Source: a virus. Taken from it: DNA of 24,679 nt. The stretch lies in the IMG/VR virus record IMGVR_UViG_3300025889_014311, positions 1 to 24,679 of that record; one strand, 5' to 3'. A program made the position numbers and the translations under genes. The notes beneath the pieces were generated by a model. The model was not told the DNA's origin. It ran no database searches and was given only the letters and a program-made list of their open reading frames with translations. Positions 7,120-13,774 of the stretch are shown here, one piece after another. The first letter of the stretch is position 1. Each line of letters opens with the position of its first letter.

Positions 7120-8042
7120 AAATCCTGGCTTTTGACTTCAACAATATCTTAGATGAGGTAATCGCGGAACTAACCAATCGTGGGCATGAGCTAATGAACC
7201 ACCGCAAACCTGACGGCACCCTTATTAACTGGAAGCAAGCAGACAGAATAGTGGTTTGGCAAGAAACAGAGTTGGGTGGCTGGAAGGATCAGATTCGGGA
7301 GTTTCAAAAGGCAGGGATTCCTGTGATCTTGATGCAACATGGAAGACGAGGAACTTCCCGCATCTTCCCTCCTTTTAACGAGGAACTCGTCTCTGATCGG
7401 GTCTGTGTTTGGGGAGAAAATGATCGTAAACGACTAGAATCATGTGGTGTACCCTCTGAAAAGATTTTTGTGACGGGAACGCCAATTGTGAAGGGAGTAA
7501 AACCTCGCTTAGAACATGATGGAATTAATGTGGTCTTTTCTCCTGAACATTGGGATGTTGATGTAATGGAGAATTTAATTGTGGCAGGAGCCTTACGCAA
7601 GGTGCCTGACATAAACGTGGTGACCAAGATCCTCGAAGGGGAACACAACCCGAGTGAGTACGACAACCCAATTGCCTCTAACCGTCAGTTGCCTGGTCAC
7701 TTGAATATTTGCTACCAAGTGTTGCAGAAAGCTGATGCGGTAGTGGCTATTTCAGAGAGTACCTTTGAACTCCTCGCTGAAGTCATGGATATTCCAGTAA
7801 TCATTGCTGATATCTGGGTACCGAAAGCGTGTGCGGGTGATGCACGGTACAAAGAGTACCAACGAGAATATTCTCCAGGGTGTGCTATGGAAAAGGACAT
7901 GGACAAACTAGGGGACACAATTAAAAGACACATCAACAACCCAGAACTTCTAAGACAGCAAAGACAAGAAATCGGTGTCTTAGATGGGGGGACCAATATA
8001 GACAATCCTGTTGATGAAATAATTAAAGTCATTCTACAATGA
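7116..8042 (+). CDS. GT-B-fold enzyme of the epimerase / glycerophosphotransferase type
   Basis: A 308-aa enzyme. I take ATG 7116 because it makes an ATGA overlap with the previous gene and begins the beta strand MKILAFDFN; an in-frame ATG at 7062 would add 18 unlikely residues. Features are LMQHGRRGTSR (about 70-80), EKIFVTGTPIV (about 114-122) and the C-terminal VAISESTFELLAEVMDIPVI (about 208-227). This order is shared by UDP-GlcNAc 2-epimerases, CDP-glycerol glycerophosphotransferases and related capsule enzymes. With NeuB and NeuA-like genes downstream, a NeuC-type 2-epimerase role is attractive, but the DSGG-type signature of true epimerases is not evident. A glycosyl- or polyol-phosphate transferase is equally possible. 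Confidence 0.65.
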   Translation: MKILAFDFNNILDEVIAELTNRGHELMNHRKPDGTLINWKQADRIVVWQETELGGWKDQIREFQKAGIPVILMQHGRRGTSRIFPPFNEELVSDRVCVWGENDRKRLESCGVPSEKIFVTGTPIVKGVKPRLEHDGINVVFSPEHWDVDVMENLIVAGALRKVPDINVVTKILEGEHNPSEYDNPIASNRQLPGHLNICYQVLQKADAVVAISESTFELLAEVMDIPVIIADIWVPKACAGDARYKEYQREYSPGCAMEKDMDKLGDTIKRHINNPELLRQQRQEIGVLDGGTNIDNPVDEIIKVILQ

Positions 8043-8464
8043 GGCCACTTGAAGGGGTTACCCCACCAGAAGTAGCAGACCTAATCTCGGATGTCATAAA
8101 GGACAAAGTAGTGTGTGACGTGGGCTGTGGCGAAGGAACCTTTATGGAGTCTCTTGCCAAACACGCCAAACACGTGATTGGGATAGAAGAGGAAGAAGCC
8201 TGGGCTTATGCAGCAGCAGCAAAAGGGTTTGAAGTGCTTCACAGTAGTTCTTGGTTTCAACCATTACCCAAAGCAGATGTGTACTTCCTCTGGAGTAAAG
8301 ATGCAATGGGGGTGTATCTCAAAGCGAAGTATGAGGGAACCAAAGGAACCTTCGTTTTTGGCCATACTGTTAGACCTTCTCTTACTAACTTAATTAACTC
8401 ACTAGACGGGGAAAAAAGAGAAATCCCCGACAGTATCTGGTGGGTGTTTATCACTGAACTATGA
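8039..8464 (+). CDS. Small SAM-dependent methyltransferase
   Basis: A 141-aa class I methyltransferase-like protein. The SAM-binding motif I is VCDVGCGEGTF at about 25-35, followed by an acidic residue at the end of strand 2 (IGIEEE, about 48-53). A motif IV-like strand lies at PKADVYFLW (about 78-86). It is shorter than most stand-alone enzymes (often 180-250 aa), so the C-terminal strands may be minimal. Within this cassette the likely role is modifying a sugar or sugar-nucleotide intermediate, but the substrate is unknown. It overlaps its neighbours at both ends by ATGA (8039-8042 and 8461-8464). Confidence 0.72.
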   Translation: MRPLEGVTPPEVADLISDVIKDKVVCDVGCGEGTFMESLAKHAKHVIGIEEEEAWAYAAAAKGFEVLHSSSWFQPLPKADVYFLWSKDAMGVYLKAKYEGTKGTFVFGHTVRPSLTNLINSLDGEKREIPDSIWWVFITEL

Positions 8465-9764
8465 AACAAATAATTGAAGACCTCTACCCGATGAATCGTG
8501 GTTTGTTGGGGAAGGATATGACAATGCCCTGGAGTACCTCAAACAACTCATTAACTTAGATGTGTTGGAGTTTCCTTCTGGCACTGAAGTCGGTAATTGG
8601 ACCGTACCTGAAGAGTGGGTAGTCCGAGATGCTTGGGTAAAATACAAAGGTAAAAAGATACTGGACTACAAGAAACAACCCCTCTCTTTAGTGGTGGGGT
8701 CACTTCCGTTTAAAGGAATGGTAACTAGGGATGAACTAGCTGAACATCTTCATGTAGCTGATCATCGACCAGATGATACGTTGTATGAGTTTAAGTTCTA
8801 TGAGAAGGACTGGGGGTTCTCTATTCCTTGGAACAAGGTCTTTAAAAAGGGTAAGGATGGGGTGACAAAACAAGCTCTCAAAGAAGGAGAGTATGAAGTC
8901 TTCATTGATACTGAATACAAACCTGGGGTAATGAAAGTAGCTACCCATACCATTCTGGGAAAGACCGACAAAGAGATTTTGTTGTTTGCTCACCTTGACC
9001 ACCCATTCCAAGCGAATGACAACCTCTCAGGAGTCGCTGCCTTAGTCGATTTAGTAAAGAAGATCAAACCACTCTCGTTTGAACACACCATCAAATTAGT
9101 CTTCTGCCCAGAAACAATTGGGAGTAATGCGTATGTTGCTACGCAGAACTTAGACAATGTGTCGTTCGTAATTGCCTTAGACATTGTGGGTAATTCAAAT
9201 GAGGAAGGATTCCTCTTCCAAAAATCGTTTGACACTTCTCACCGAGTCAACGCAGCTGCTCACTTAGCGTTGCGGGGAATGGGGGAAGGCTACCGACAAG
9301 GTATCTTCCGTAGCACGATTGGTTCAGATGAGTATGCCTTTAACGATCCCGCCATTGGTGTCCCAGGGATTCTACTTACCTCTTATCCGTATGATGAGTA
9401 CCATACGTCAGCTGATACCCCAGAGAAGATTGATTACAAAATGATAGAGAAAGCCCAACGGTTTGTCTTAAAAACTATTGAGTACTACGAAAAAGACTTC
9501 ATTCCCCAGAAAATGTTTACTGGCCCATTGTTCCGTAGCAAGTATGGAATCCAAACTCCTGGAAAGCAATTGAATCTCTCTTGGGACTACTTGATTTATT
9601 CAATGGACGGTGAAAGAGCATTTACGGATTTATGTGTAGAGTTTGGACTTAACTTTGAACATACCTATGATTTCATCGAAAAACTTGTCGAAGGAGGAGC
9701 CGTTGGTCGCTGGCCTATTGTTAGTCAAGGAGACTTCCAAGAGATTGCCAGGGAAGAATACTAA
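8461..9764 (+). CDS. DUF4910 (M28-like aminopeptidase-fold) protein, disrupted by a frameshift near 8505
   Basis: This family is a zinc-peptidase-like fold common in surface-polysaccharide operons; its true reaction is unclear. The long intact frame runs from about 8478 to 9764, and its earliest start-like codon is GTG 8562. Counted from there, zinc-site motifs are HLDHPFQANDNLSG (144-157), GSDEYAF (254-260) and EYHTSAD (279-285), then a winged-helix-like C-terminus. The usual N-terminus is encoded just upstream in another frame: ATG 8461 (ATGA overlap with the previous stop) reads DLYPMNRGL. Re-reading one base near 8505 continues as VGEGYDNALEYL straight into the long frame. Without the shift the 8461 frame stops at a TAG (8557-8559). 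This means a one-base deletion, an assembly error or recoding; the local sequence is not a standard slippery heptamer. Confidence 0.8.
9691..9699 (+). promoter_or_regulatory. Strong Shine-Dalgarno setting a TTG start for the CMP-sugar synthetase
   Basis: AAGGAGGAG sits 3-5 bases before TTG 9703, inside the end of the preceding gene. It is the best Shine-Dalgarno match I find in the window, where almost all other starts have none. It supports TTG 9703 as the start rather than the upstream in-frame ATGs at 9643 and 9667, which would add residues unlike the family. Because these bases also encode Glu-Gly-Gly of the upstream protein, chance cannot be ruled out. Confidence 0.5.
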
Positions 9765-10278
9765 AGACTTTAACGGCAAGCCAATGTTTGTCTGGAACGT
9801 CTTGAAGTGCGTGGATATATTTGACATGACGTATGTCAGTTCAGACAGTGAATCTATCCTTAATATGGCTCGATTACACGGGGCTAAAGGAATTAAACGT
9901 GGGGATGATCTGATTGGTGAAACTCCTGATATTCCCGTCTACCAACACGCTATTGAACACATGCCTACAAATGTGACAGGAGTGGTTGCCGTTCATGCCA
10001 ACAACCCTACTCTTGAGAAGAACCTCATTGCCCTAACCAAACGGTTGGTGGAGGGGGGCGCACAGGAAGTAATGACCTGCAAACCGATGGTGCATGGTGA
10101 TGAGTACCACGCCCAACACAATCCCATATATGGTTCTATTCGTGGGCTCTCGGTAGAGAGGATTCGAAATTATCCAGATCCCTATCGTCCAAATCCAGAT
10201 GTACTAATTGTCGATAGTTCAATTGAAATTGAAACTCAGGAATCTTACGATCAAGCTCTATGTCAGTCTCAGTCATAA
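9703..10278 (+). CDS. CMP-sialic-acid-synthetase-like cytidylyltransferase (NeuA family)
   Basis: It would activate a nonulosonic acid with CTP to the CMP-sugar donor. From TTG 9703 (Shine-Dalgarno match before it) the protein is 191 aa and opens with the nucleotide-binding pattern LLLVKETSKRLPGKNTKDF, the RLPGKN at residues 14-19 being the family hallmark. VSSDSE at 45-50 and VHANNPT at 97-103 match the usual strand and substrate-loop positions. IVDSSIEIETQESYDQA near the end fits the conserved C-terminal Asp/Glu segment. It is somewhat shorter than typical NeuA (about 220 aa). An in-frame ATG at 9643 would give 211 aa but overlaps the previous gene by 122 bases. Specificity (sialic, legionaminic or other keto-sugar) cannot be told. 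Confidence 0.82.
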   Translation: MVAGLLLVKETSKRLPGKNTKDFNGKPMFVWNVLKCVDIFDMTYVSSDSESILNMARLHGAKGIKRGDDLIGETPDIPVYQHAIEHMPTNVTGVVAVHANNPTLEKNLIALTKRLVEGGAQEVMTCKPMVHGDEYHAQHNPIYGSIRGLSVERIRNYPDPYRPNPDVLIVDSSIEIETQESYDQALCQSQS

Positions 10279-10901
10279 TTACAAATTACAACAATGGAAT
10301 GTATTTGGGTAGAGCCATTCGCAGCTGCCTAAATCAGTCTCTCAAAGATGTTGAAGTTATAGTTGTTGATGATTGTTCAACCGATGATAGTCGGGCAGTT
10401 ATTCAAACGATGCCAGTAGTACCAGTGTTGTTACCAAAGAACGTGGGGGTGGCAGCTGCCAGTAACGAGGGTATACGCAAAGCGACAGGTGAATACATTA
10501 TTCGGGTCGATTCAGATGATTATGTGAACCAGAATACCTTTTTGTTTTTGTCCCAAATCTTAGAGTGGAATAAAGATATTGGGTTTGTCTACACAGATCA
10601 CCTTAAAGTGAATGATAAAGAACACGTAATTGGTCGGGGGAATCTCAATACCCTTGACTTGTTGTATAGACATGGTGCTGGTATCATGTTCCGCAAGAGC
10701 TATCTGGAGGCCATTGGCCTGTATGATGAGAAACTCAGAAATGCTGAAGACTACGATCTACTCAAACGGTACATTAAAAACTTTAATGGGTACCACCTCC
10801 CCCTTCCTCTTTATCGGTATCGTCAACACGATACAAACATGACTAATGATGAAGAAGAACGTAAACGGTGGGAATCATTTGTTGATGAAAATAGGAAATA
10901 A
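10260..10901 (+). CDS. GT2-family glycosyltransferase
   Basis: A 213-aa GT-A enzyme with the standard opening SVIITNYNNGMYLGRAIRSCL, then VIVVDDCSTDDS (about 33-44) for nucleotide binding. The metal-binding DxD is within IIRVDSDDYV (about 79-88). NAEDYDLLKRY at about 162-172 matches the ED catalytic-base motif of inverting GT2 enzymes. No membrane segments are present, so it is a soluble single-domain transferase. It overlaps the cytidylyltransferase by 19 bases and the NeuB gene by 17, typical of this packed cassette. Donor sugar is unknown. Confidence 0.88.
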   Translation: MSVSVIITNYNNGMYLGRAIRSCLNQSLKDVEVIVVDDCSTDDSRAVIQTMPVVPVLLPKNVGVAAASNEGIRKATGEYIIRVDSDDYVNQNTFLFLSQILEWNKDIGFVYTDHLKVNDKEHVIGRGNLNTLDLLYRHGAGIMFRKSYLEAIGLYDEKLRNAEDYDLLKRYIKNFNGYHLPLPLYRYRQHDTNMTNDEEERKRWESFVDENRK

Positions 10902-11931
10902 AACAATAGGTGAAAAAACCTATGTGATAGCTGAGTTTGGGGTGAATCATAACGGTTCAATTGAGCGGGCTAAAGAAGGAATTAGAAAAGCCGCTGAAGC
11001 GGGTGCTGATGCAATTAAGTTCCAGACCTATACCGCAGATGAGTTAGTGGTAAAAGGAACTCCAAAGTTTTGGGAATGGGAGGGTGATAAACAACATGAA
11101 ACACAATACGATGCCTACAAAGCATTGAAAGGATTACCGTATGAGGCATACCCAGAATTAATAAAATATTGTGAAGAGTTGGGAATAGAGTTTTTGTCTA
11201 CTCCTTTTTCATTTGAAGCAGCTAAAAAGCTGAATGACATGGGAATGAAGGCGTTTAAAATCGCCTCCTCAGACATGAGTACCTTACCCTTCTTGGAATA
11301 CGTGGCTCGTTTTGGGAAACCAATCATCCTTTCCACTGGGGCATCAGAACTAGGTGAGATTAAAGAGGCGGTGAGAACAATAGAACGGGCAGGTAATGAC
11401 CAAATTGTTATTCTCCATTGTAATCTTTGTTACCCAACAAAAGATAGTGATGCAAACCTTAATGTAATCCAAACGTTAAAAAAAGAGTTTCCTTGGCATC
11501 CAATTGGAATCTCTGACCACACATTAGGAGTGTTCCCAACTGTTGTAGCTAGTGCGGTAGGGGCGGTAGTCATTGAGAAGCACTACACCGTCGATAAGAC
11601 GTTAGGGGAATCGGCAGATCATTGGCTGAGTGTTGACCCAGTTGAATTAAAAGATATCGTTGATACAGTCAGAAAAATCGAAGAGCTAAAAGGACATAAT
11701 TTCCGATCAGTTTTCCCGTCTGAAAAAGAAACCAGAAAGTACGACAAAAGAAGCATTGTGTCAGCTTTTGACATTAAAAAAGGAGACGAAGTAACGATGG
11801 AAATGTTAACCTATAAACGCCCAGGAACAGGTATTGCTCCTCGAGATTATCTCAAACTACTTGGTCGCAAAGCGTTACAAGACATTAAAGAAGATACAAC
11901 TTTACAATGGAACCTCTTCCAGAAGAAATAA
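10885..11931 (+). CDS. neuB: NeuB-type nonulosonate (sialic/legionaminic acid) synthase
   Basis: It condenses phosphoenolpyruvate with an N-acetylmannosamine-type sugar to make a nine-carbon keto-acid. From ATG 10885 the protein is 348 aa, the usual family length, beginning with the strand before YVIAEFGVNHNG (13-24). An upstream ATG at 10846 only adds residues out of the family pattern. The TIM-barrel metal and PEP site is intact: LHCNLCYPT (177-185), GISDHTLG (208-215) and EKHYTVD (231-237). A DHWLS segment (245-249) is more like sialic/legionaminic than pseudaminic synthases. The C-terminal antifreeze-like SAF domain (about 285-345) keeps the Arg of KRSIVSA and RPGTGIAP. Nothing looks inactivated. 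Confidence 0.93.
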   Translation: MKIGNKTIGEKTYVIAEFGVNHNGSIERAKEGIRKAAEAGADAIKFQTYTADELVVKGTPKFWEWEGDKQHETQYDAYKALKGLPYEAYPELIKYCEELGIEFLSTPFSFEAAKKLNDMGMKAFKIASSDMSTLPFLEYVARFGKPIILSTGASELGEIKEAVRTIERAGNDQIVILHCNLCYPTKDSDANLNVIQTLKKEFPWHPIGISDHTLGVFPTVVASAVGAVVIEKHYTVDKTLGESADHWLSVDPVELKDIVDTVRKIEELKGHNFRSVFPSEKETRKYDKRSIVSAFDIKKGDEVTMEMLTYKRPGTGIAPRDYLKLLGRKALQDIKEDTTLQWNLFQKK

Positions 11932-12542
11932 CATCAGAAGCTGCCAAGGCAGATATGTTTGAAATAAAGAAAGTGTTTGACCACTTTGGAGTCCCAATAT
12001 TTCTCACGTATGGAGCTTTACTCGGTATTTATCGAGATGGGGATTTTATTCCTTACGATGATGATATTGATCTGTGTATTACAGAACCAATTGATCACAA
12101 AACCAGAAAGGCGATTGGGTGGAAACTGTATGATCTGGGCTTTACTGGCCAACCGATCTCGTTTCGAGTGTATGACCGCATGGAGCCAGCTGAAATGGGG
12201 TATAACGGGGATGGGGAAAGTGGCATTATTGTCTGCCAAAAACGTATTAGAACCACGTTGTTTTTCTTCAAGGAAGAACCGTGTGATATACACGACAGGG
12301 ATATGGTGTGTATTCCTAAATACAAAGGGTGGCCATTAATATCATGTCCTGCCAAGTTTTTTGACAAACCTGGCAAAATTACATTTAAGGGGGAGACATT
12401 TATTACTCCCCATCCAATTAAAGAATACTTAGAATATGTCTACGGCAAAGACTGGCGCAAGCCGATCAAAGGGAAACACGCGAAGCAGTACCTCGAAACC
12501 CACCCGTCTAAAAAACAAGAAATTTTGGGAGGAGAATTATAA
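11907..12542 (+). CDS. LicD-family nucleotidyl/phospho-transferase
   Basis: LicD/fukutin-type enzymes transfer phosphocholine or a polyol-phosphate from a CDP-activated donor onto a glycan. The hallmark segment is complete: LTYGALLGIYRDGDFIPYDDDIDL (about 33-56) with the DDDID metal site. The C-terminus keeps the family ending EYVYGKDWRKPIKGKHAKQYL. The first ATG overlaps NeuB by 25 bases; ATG 11955 is an alternative that keeps the whole domain. The predicted product is 211 aa. The intact frame ends at 12542, but the downstream methyltransferase frame begins inside the last 107 bases, so a frame problem at the junction near 12510 is possible. The acceptor may be the glycan built by this cassette. 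Confidence 0.85.
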   Translation: MEPLPEEITSEAAKADMFEIKKVFDHFGVPIFLTYGALLGIYRDGDFIPYDDDIDLCITEPIDHKTRKAIGWKLYDLGFTGQPISFRVYDRMEPAEMGYNGDGESGIIVCQKRIRTTLFFFKEEPCDIHDRDMVCIPKYKGWPLISCPAKFFDKPGKITFKGETFITPHPIKEYLEYVYGKDWRKPIKGKHAKQYLETHPSKKQEILGGEL

Positions 12543-13044
12543 GCACCACCACTTTACTGACCCAAGTTCATTTGCTTTATACTGTCTCCACCATATACAA
12601 GGCCCCACTGTTGATTTGGGGTGTGGGGATGGGAGAGATTTATATCTCTTCAAAAAGAATGGAATCCCCGCTCATGGAGTAGATGCTTCATATGAAGCTG
12701 AGTTCATCATTAAACAAGACGTGGAAAAATACATGGAGGAAAATGAGGCTCCTGACAATGTGTATGCTCGTTTCTTTTGGCACGCAGTTCCCCCAGAGAC
12801 ACAACAGAAGATATTGGAGTGGACCAAGAACATGCTCTTTATTGAAGCCAGGACGACTAAAGATAAACCAAAAAATACTCATGGGGCGCACAAGCGGTGG
12901 TTAGTGGATACCAAAAAGTTAGCTCGGGACTTAGACGATCATGGATTTGAAGTAATCCGTTTTATAGAAAGAAAGGGGCTTTCCCCGTATCAAGGAGAAG
13001 ACCCTCATTTAGTGAGAGTCATCGCCAAAAAGCACGTGATATAA
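12436..13044 (+). CDS. SAM-dependent methyltransferase overlapping the LicD gene
   Basis: Class I methyltransferase with motif I TVDLGCGDGRDLYLF at about 58-72 and GVDASYE at strand 2. The C-terminal GLSPYQGEDPHLVRVIAKK recalls small methyltransferases of polysaccharide clusters. The only usual start codon in this frame, ATG 12436, adds a Ser/Thr/Arg-rich leader that is just the other-frame reading of the conserved LicD end. Family-like sequence begins at KNKKFWEENYK, right after an A6 run (about 12510-12515). Either translation starts at 12436 with a 107-base overlap, or a one-base change in the A-run hides a proper start or a LicD fusion. Its stop TAA lies inside the next TATAAT box. Confidence 0.75.
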   Translation: MSTAKTGASRSKGNTRSSTSKPTRLKNKKFWEENYKHHHFTDPSSFALYCLHHIQGPTVDLGCGDGRDLYLFKKNGIPAHGVDASYEAEFIIKQDVEKYMEENEAPDNVYARFFWHAVPPETQQKILEWTKNMLFIEARTTKDKPKNTHGAHKRWLVDTKKLARDLDDHGFEVIRFIERKGLSPYQGEDPHLVRVIAKKHVI

Positions 13045-13051
13045 TTATCAC
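13033..13051 (+). promoter_or_regulatory. Extended -10 box in an inverted repeat, 6 nt before ATG
   Basis: TGATATAAT (13037-13045) is centred in the perfect 6-bp inverted repeat GTGATA/TATCAC (13036-13041 and 13046-13051), which ends on the base before ATG 13052. The whole 19 bases equal the site at 4078 except for one base. The upstream gene's TAA stop is part of TATAAT. Only 6 nt separate the box from the ATG, so the mRNA should have no leader. It would launch the tail-gene block after the sugar cassette. Activity and regulation are inferred. Confidence 0.7.
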
Positions 13052-13750
13052 ATGACAGTATCCGAGTTAGATAATGATGTAGACTTTTTGTGCGGTTCTA
13101 CGTCTGCTTCATACCCAGTCGCTGACAAGCGAAGAAACATGAACATCGCGTATCAAGATGTGGCTCGTTTGATTTGGGAAAGTGATGGTGGGTGGCGATA
13201 CGATGATTCCAATGCAGCTAATTTACCGAGGGCAACCACCGATTTAATAAATAATCAAAATGATTATCGGTTACCTTCAACCGCCCAAAGAGTCAACCGC
13301 TTAGAAGTATTAGACAGTGCTGGTAATTACATAAAACTGAATCCTCTTGATGAACAAGAGGTCACTACTGGGCTACCTGAATTTTTAGGGGGTCAAGCTG
13401 GAACTCCTCTTTACTATCGTTTGATTGGTCGTTCAATTCTTCTTTACCCAGCCCCAGCGTCTGGGTATGTAACGTTAGCAGCTGGGCTCCAGCTTTACAT
13501 GGATCGAGACGTTACTGGATTAGCGGTAACAGCAACCACTACTACACCAGGGTTTGCTACCCCGTACCATCGTATTTTGTCATACGCAGCTGCCATTGAT
13601 TTCACTCAAGATGATCGTCAAAGACAGTTTCTGATTGTGCAAAAAGATAGGTTAGAACAAGGTATGACCAGGTTCTATTCCAAGCGGGCTCCAGAGATAA
13701 AAACAAAAGTAAAACCAGGAGGCAGAAAGAAGTGGAGAAATTATACGTGA
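13052..13750 (+). CDS. Putative head-tail adaptor/neck protein
   Basis: A 232-aa protein placed as the first tail-module gene after the sugar cassette. The first 65 residues look helical with a Trp/Asp-rich segment (ARLIWESDGGWRYDDSN). A beta-rich middle follows, holding the pattern NNQNDYRLPSTAQRVNRLEVLDSAG (about 68-92). The basic C-terminal tail (KTKVKPGGRKKW) could touch DNA or the portal. The phrase about values decaying to a YxLP-type strand followed by RVxRLEV is familiar from small connector-type proteins of uncultured podoviruses, and I infer an adaptor or neck role on that basis and position. The transcript is predicted to be leaderless. Confidence 0.55.
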   Translation: MTVSELDNDVDFLCGSTSASYPVADKRRNMNIAYQDVARLIWESDGGWRYDDSNAANLPRATTDLINNQNDYRLPSTAQRVNRLEVLDSAGNYIKLNPLDEQEVTTGLPEFLGGQAGTPLYYRLIGRSILLYPAPASGYVTLAAGLQLYMDRDVTGLAVTATTTTPGFATPYHRILSYAAAIDFTQDDRQRQFLIVQKDRLEQGMTRFYSKRAPEIKTKVKPGGRKKWRNYT

Positions 13751-13774
13751 GCCTGGGCGTAACTACACATAATT

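Noticed and set aside
8503-8515. Programmed -1 frameshift signal in the DUF4910 gene
   Set aside because: The sequence TTGTTGGGGAAG does not form an X-XXY-YYZ heptamer in the starting frame and I see no strong downstream structure, so a one-base indel is the simpler reading.
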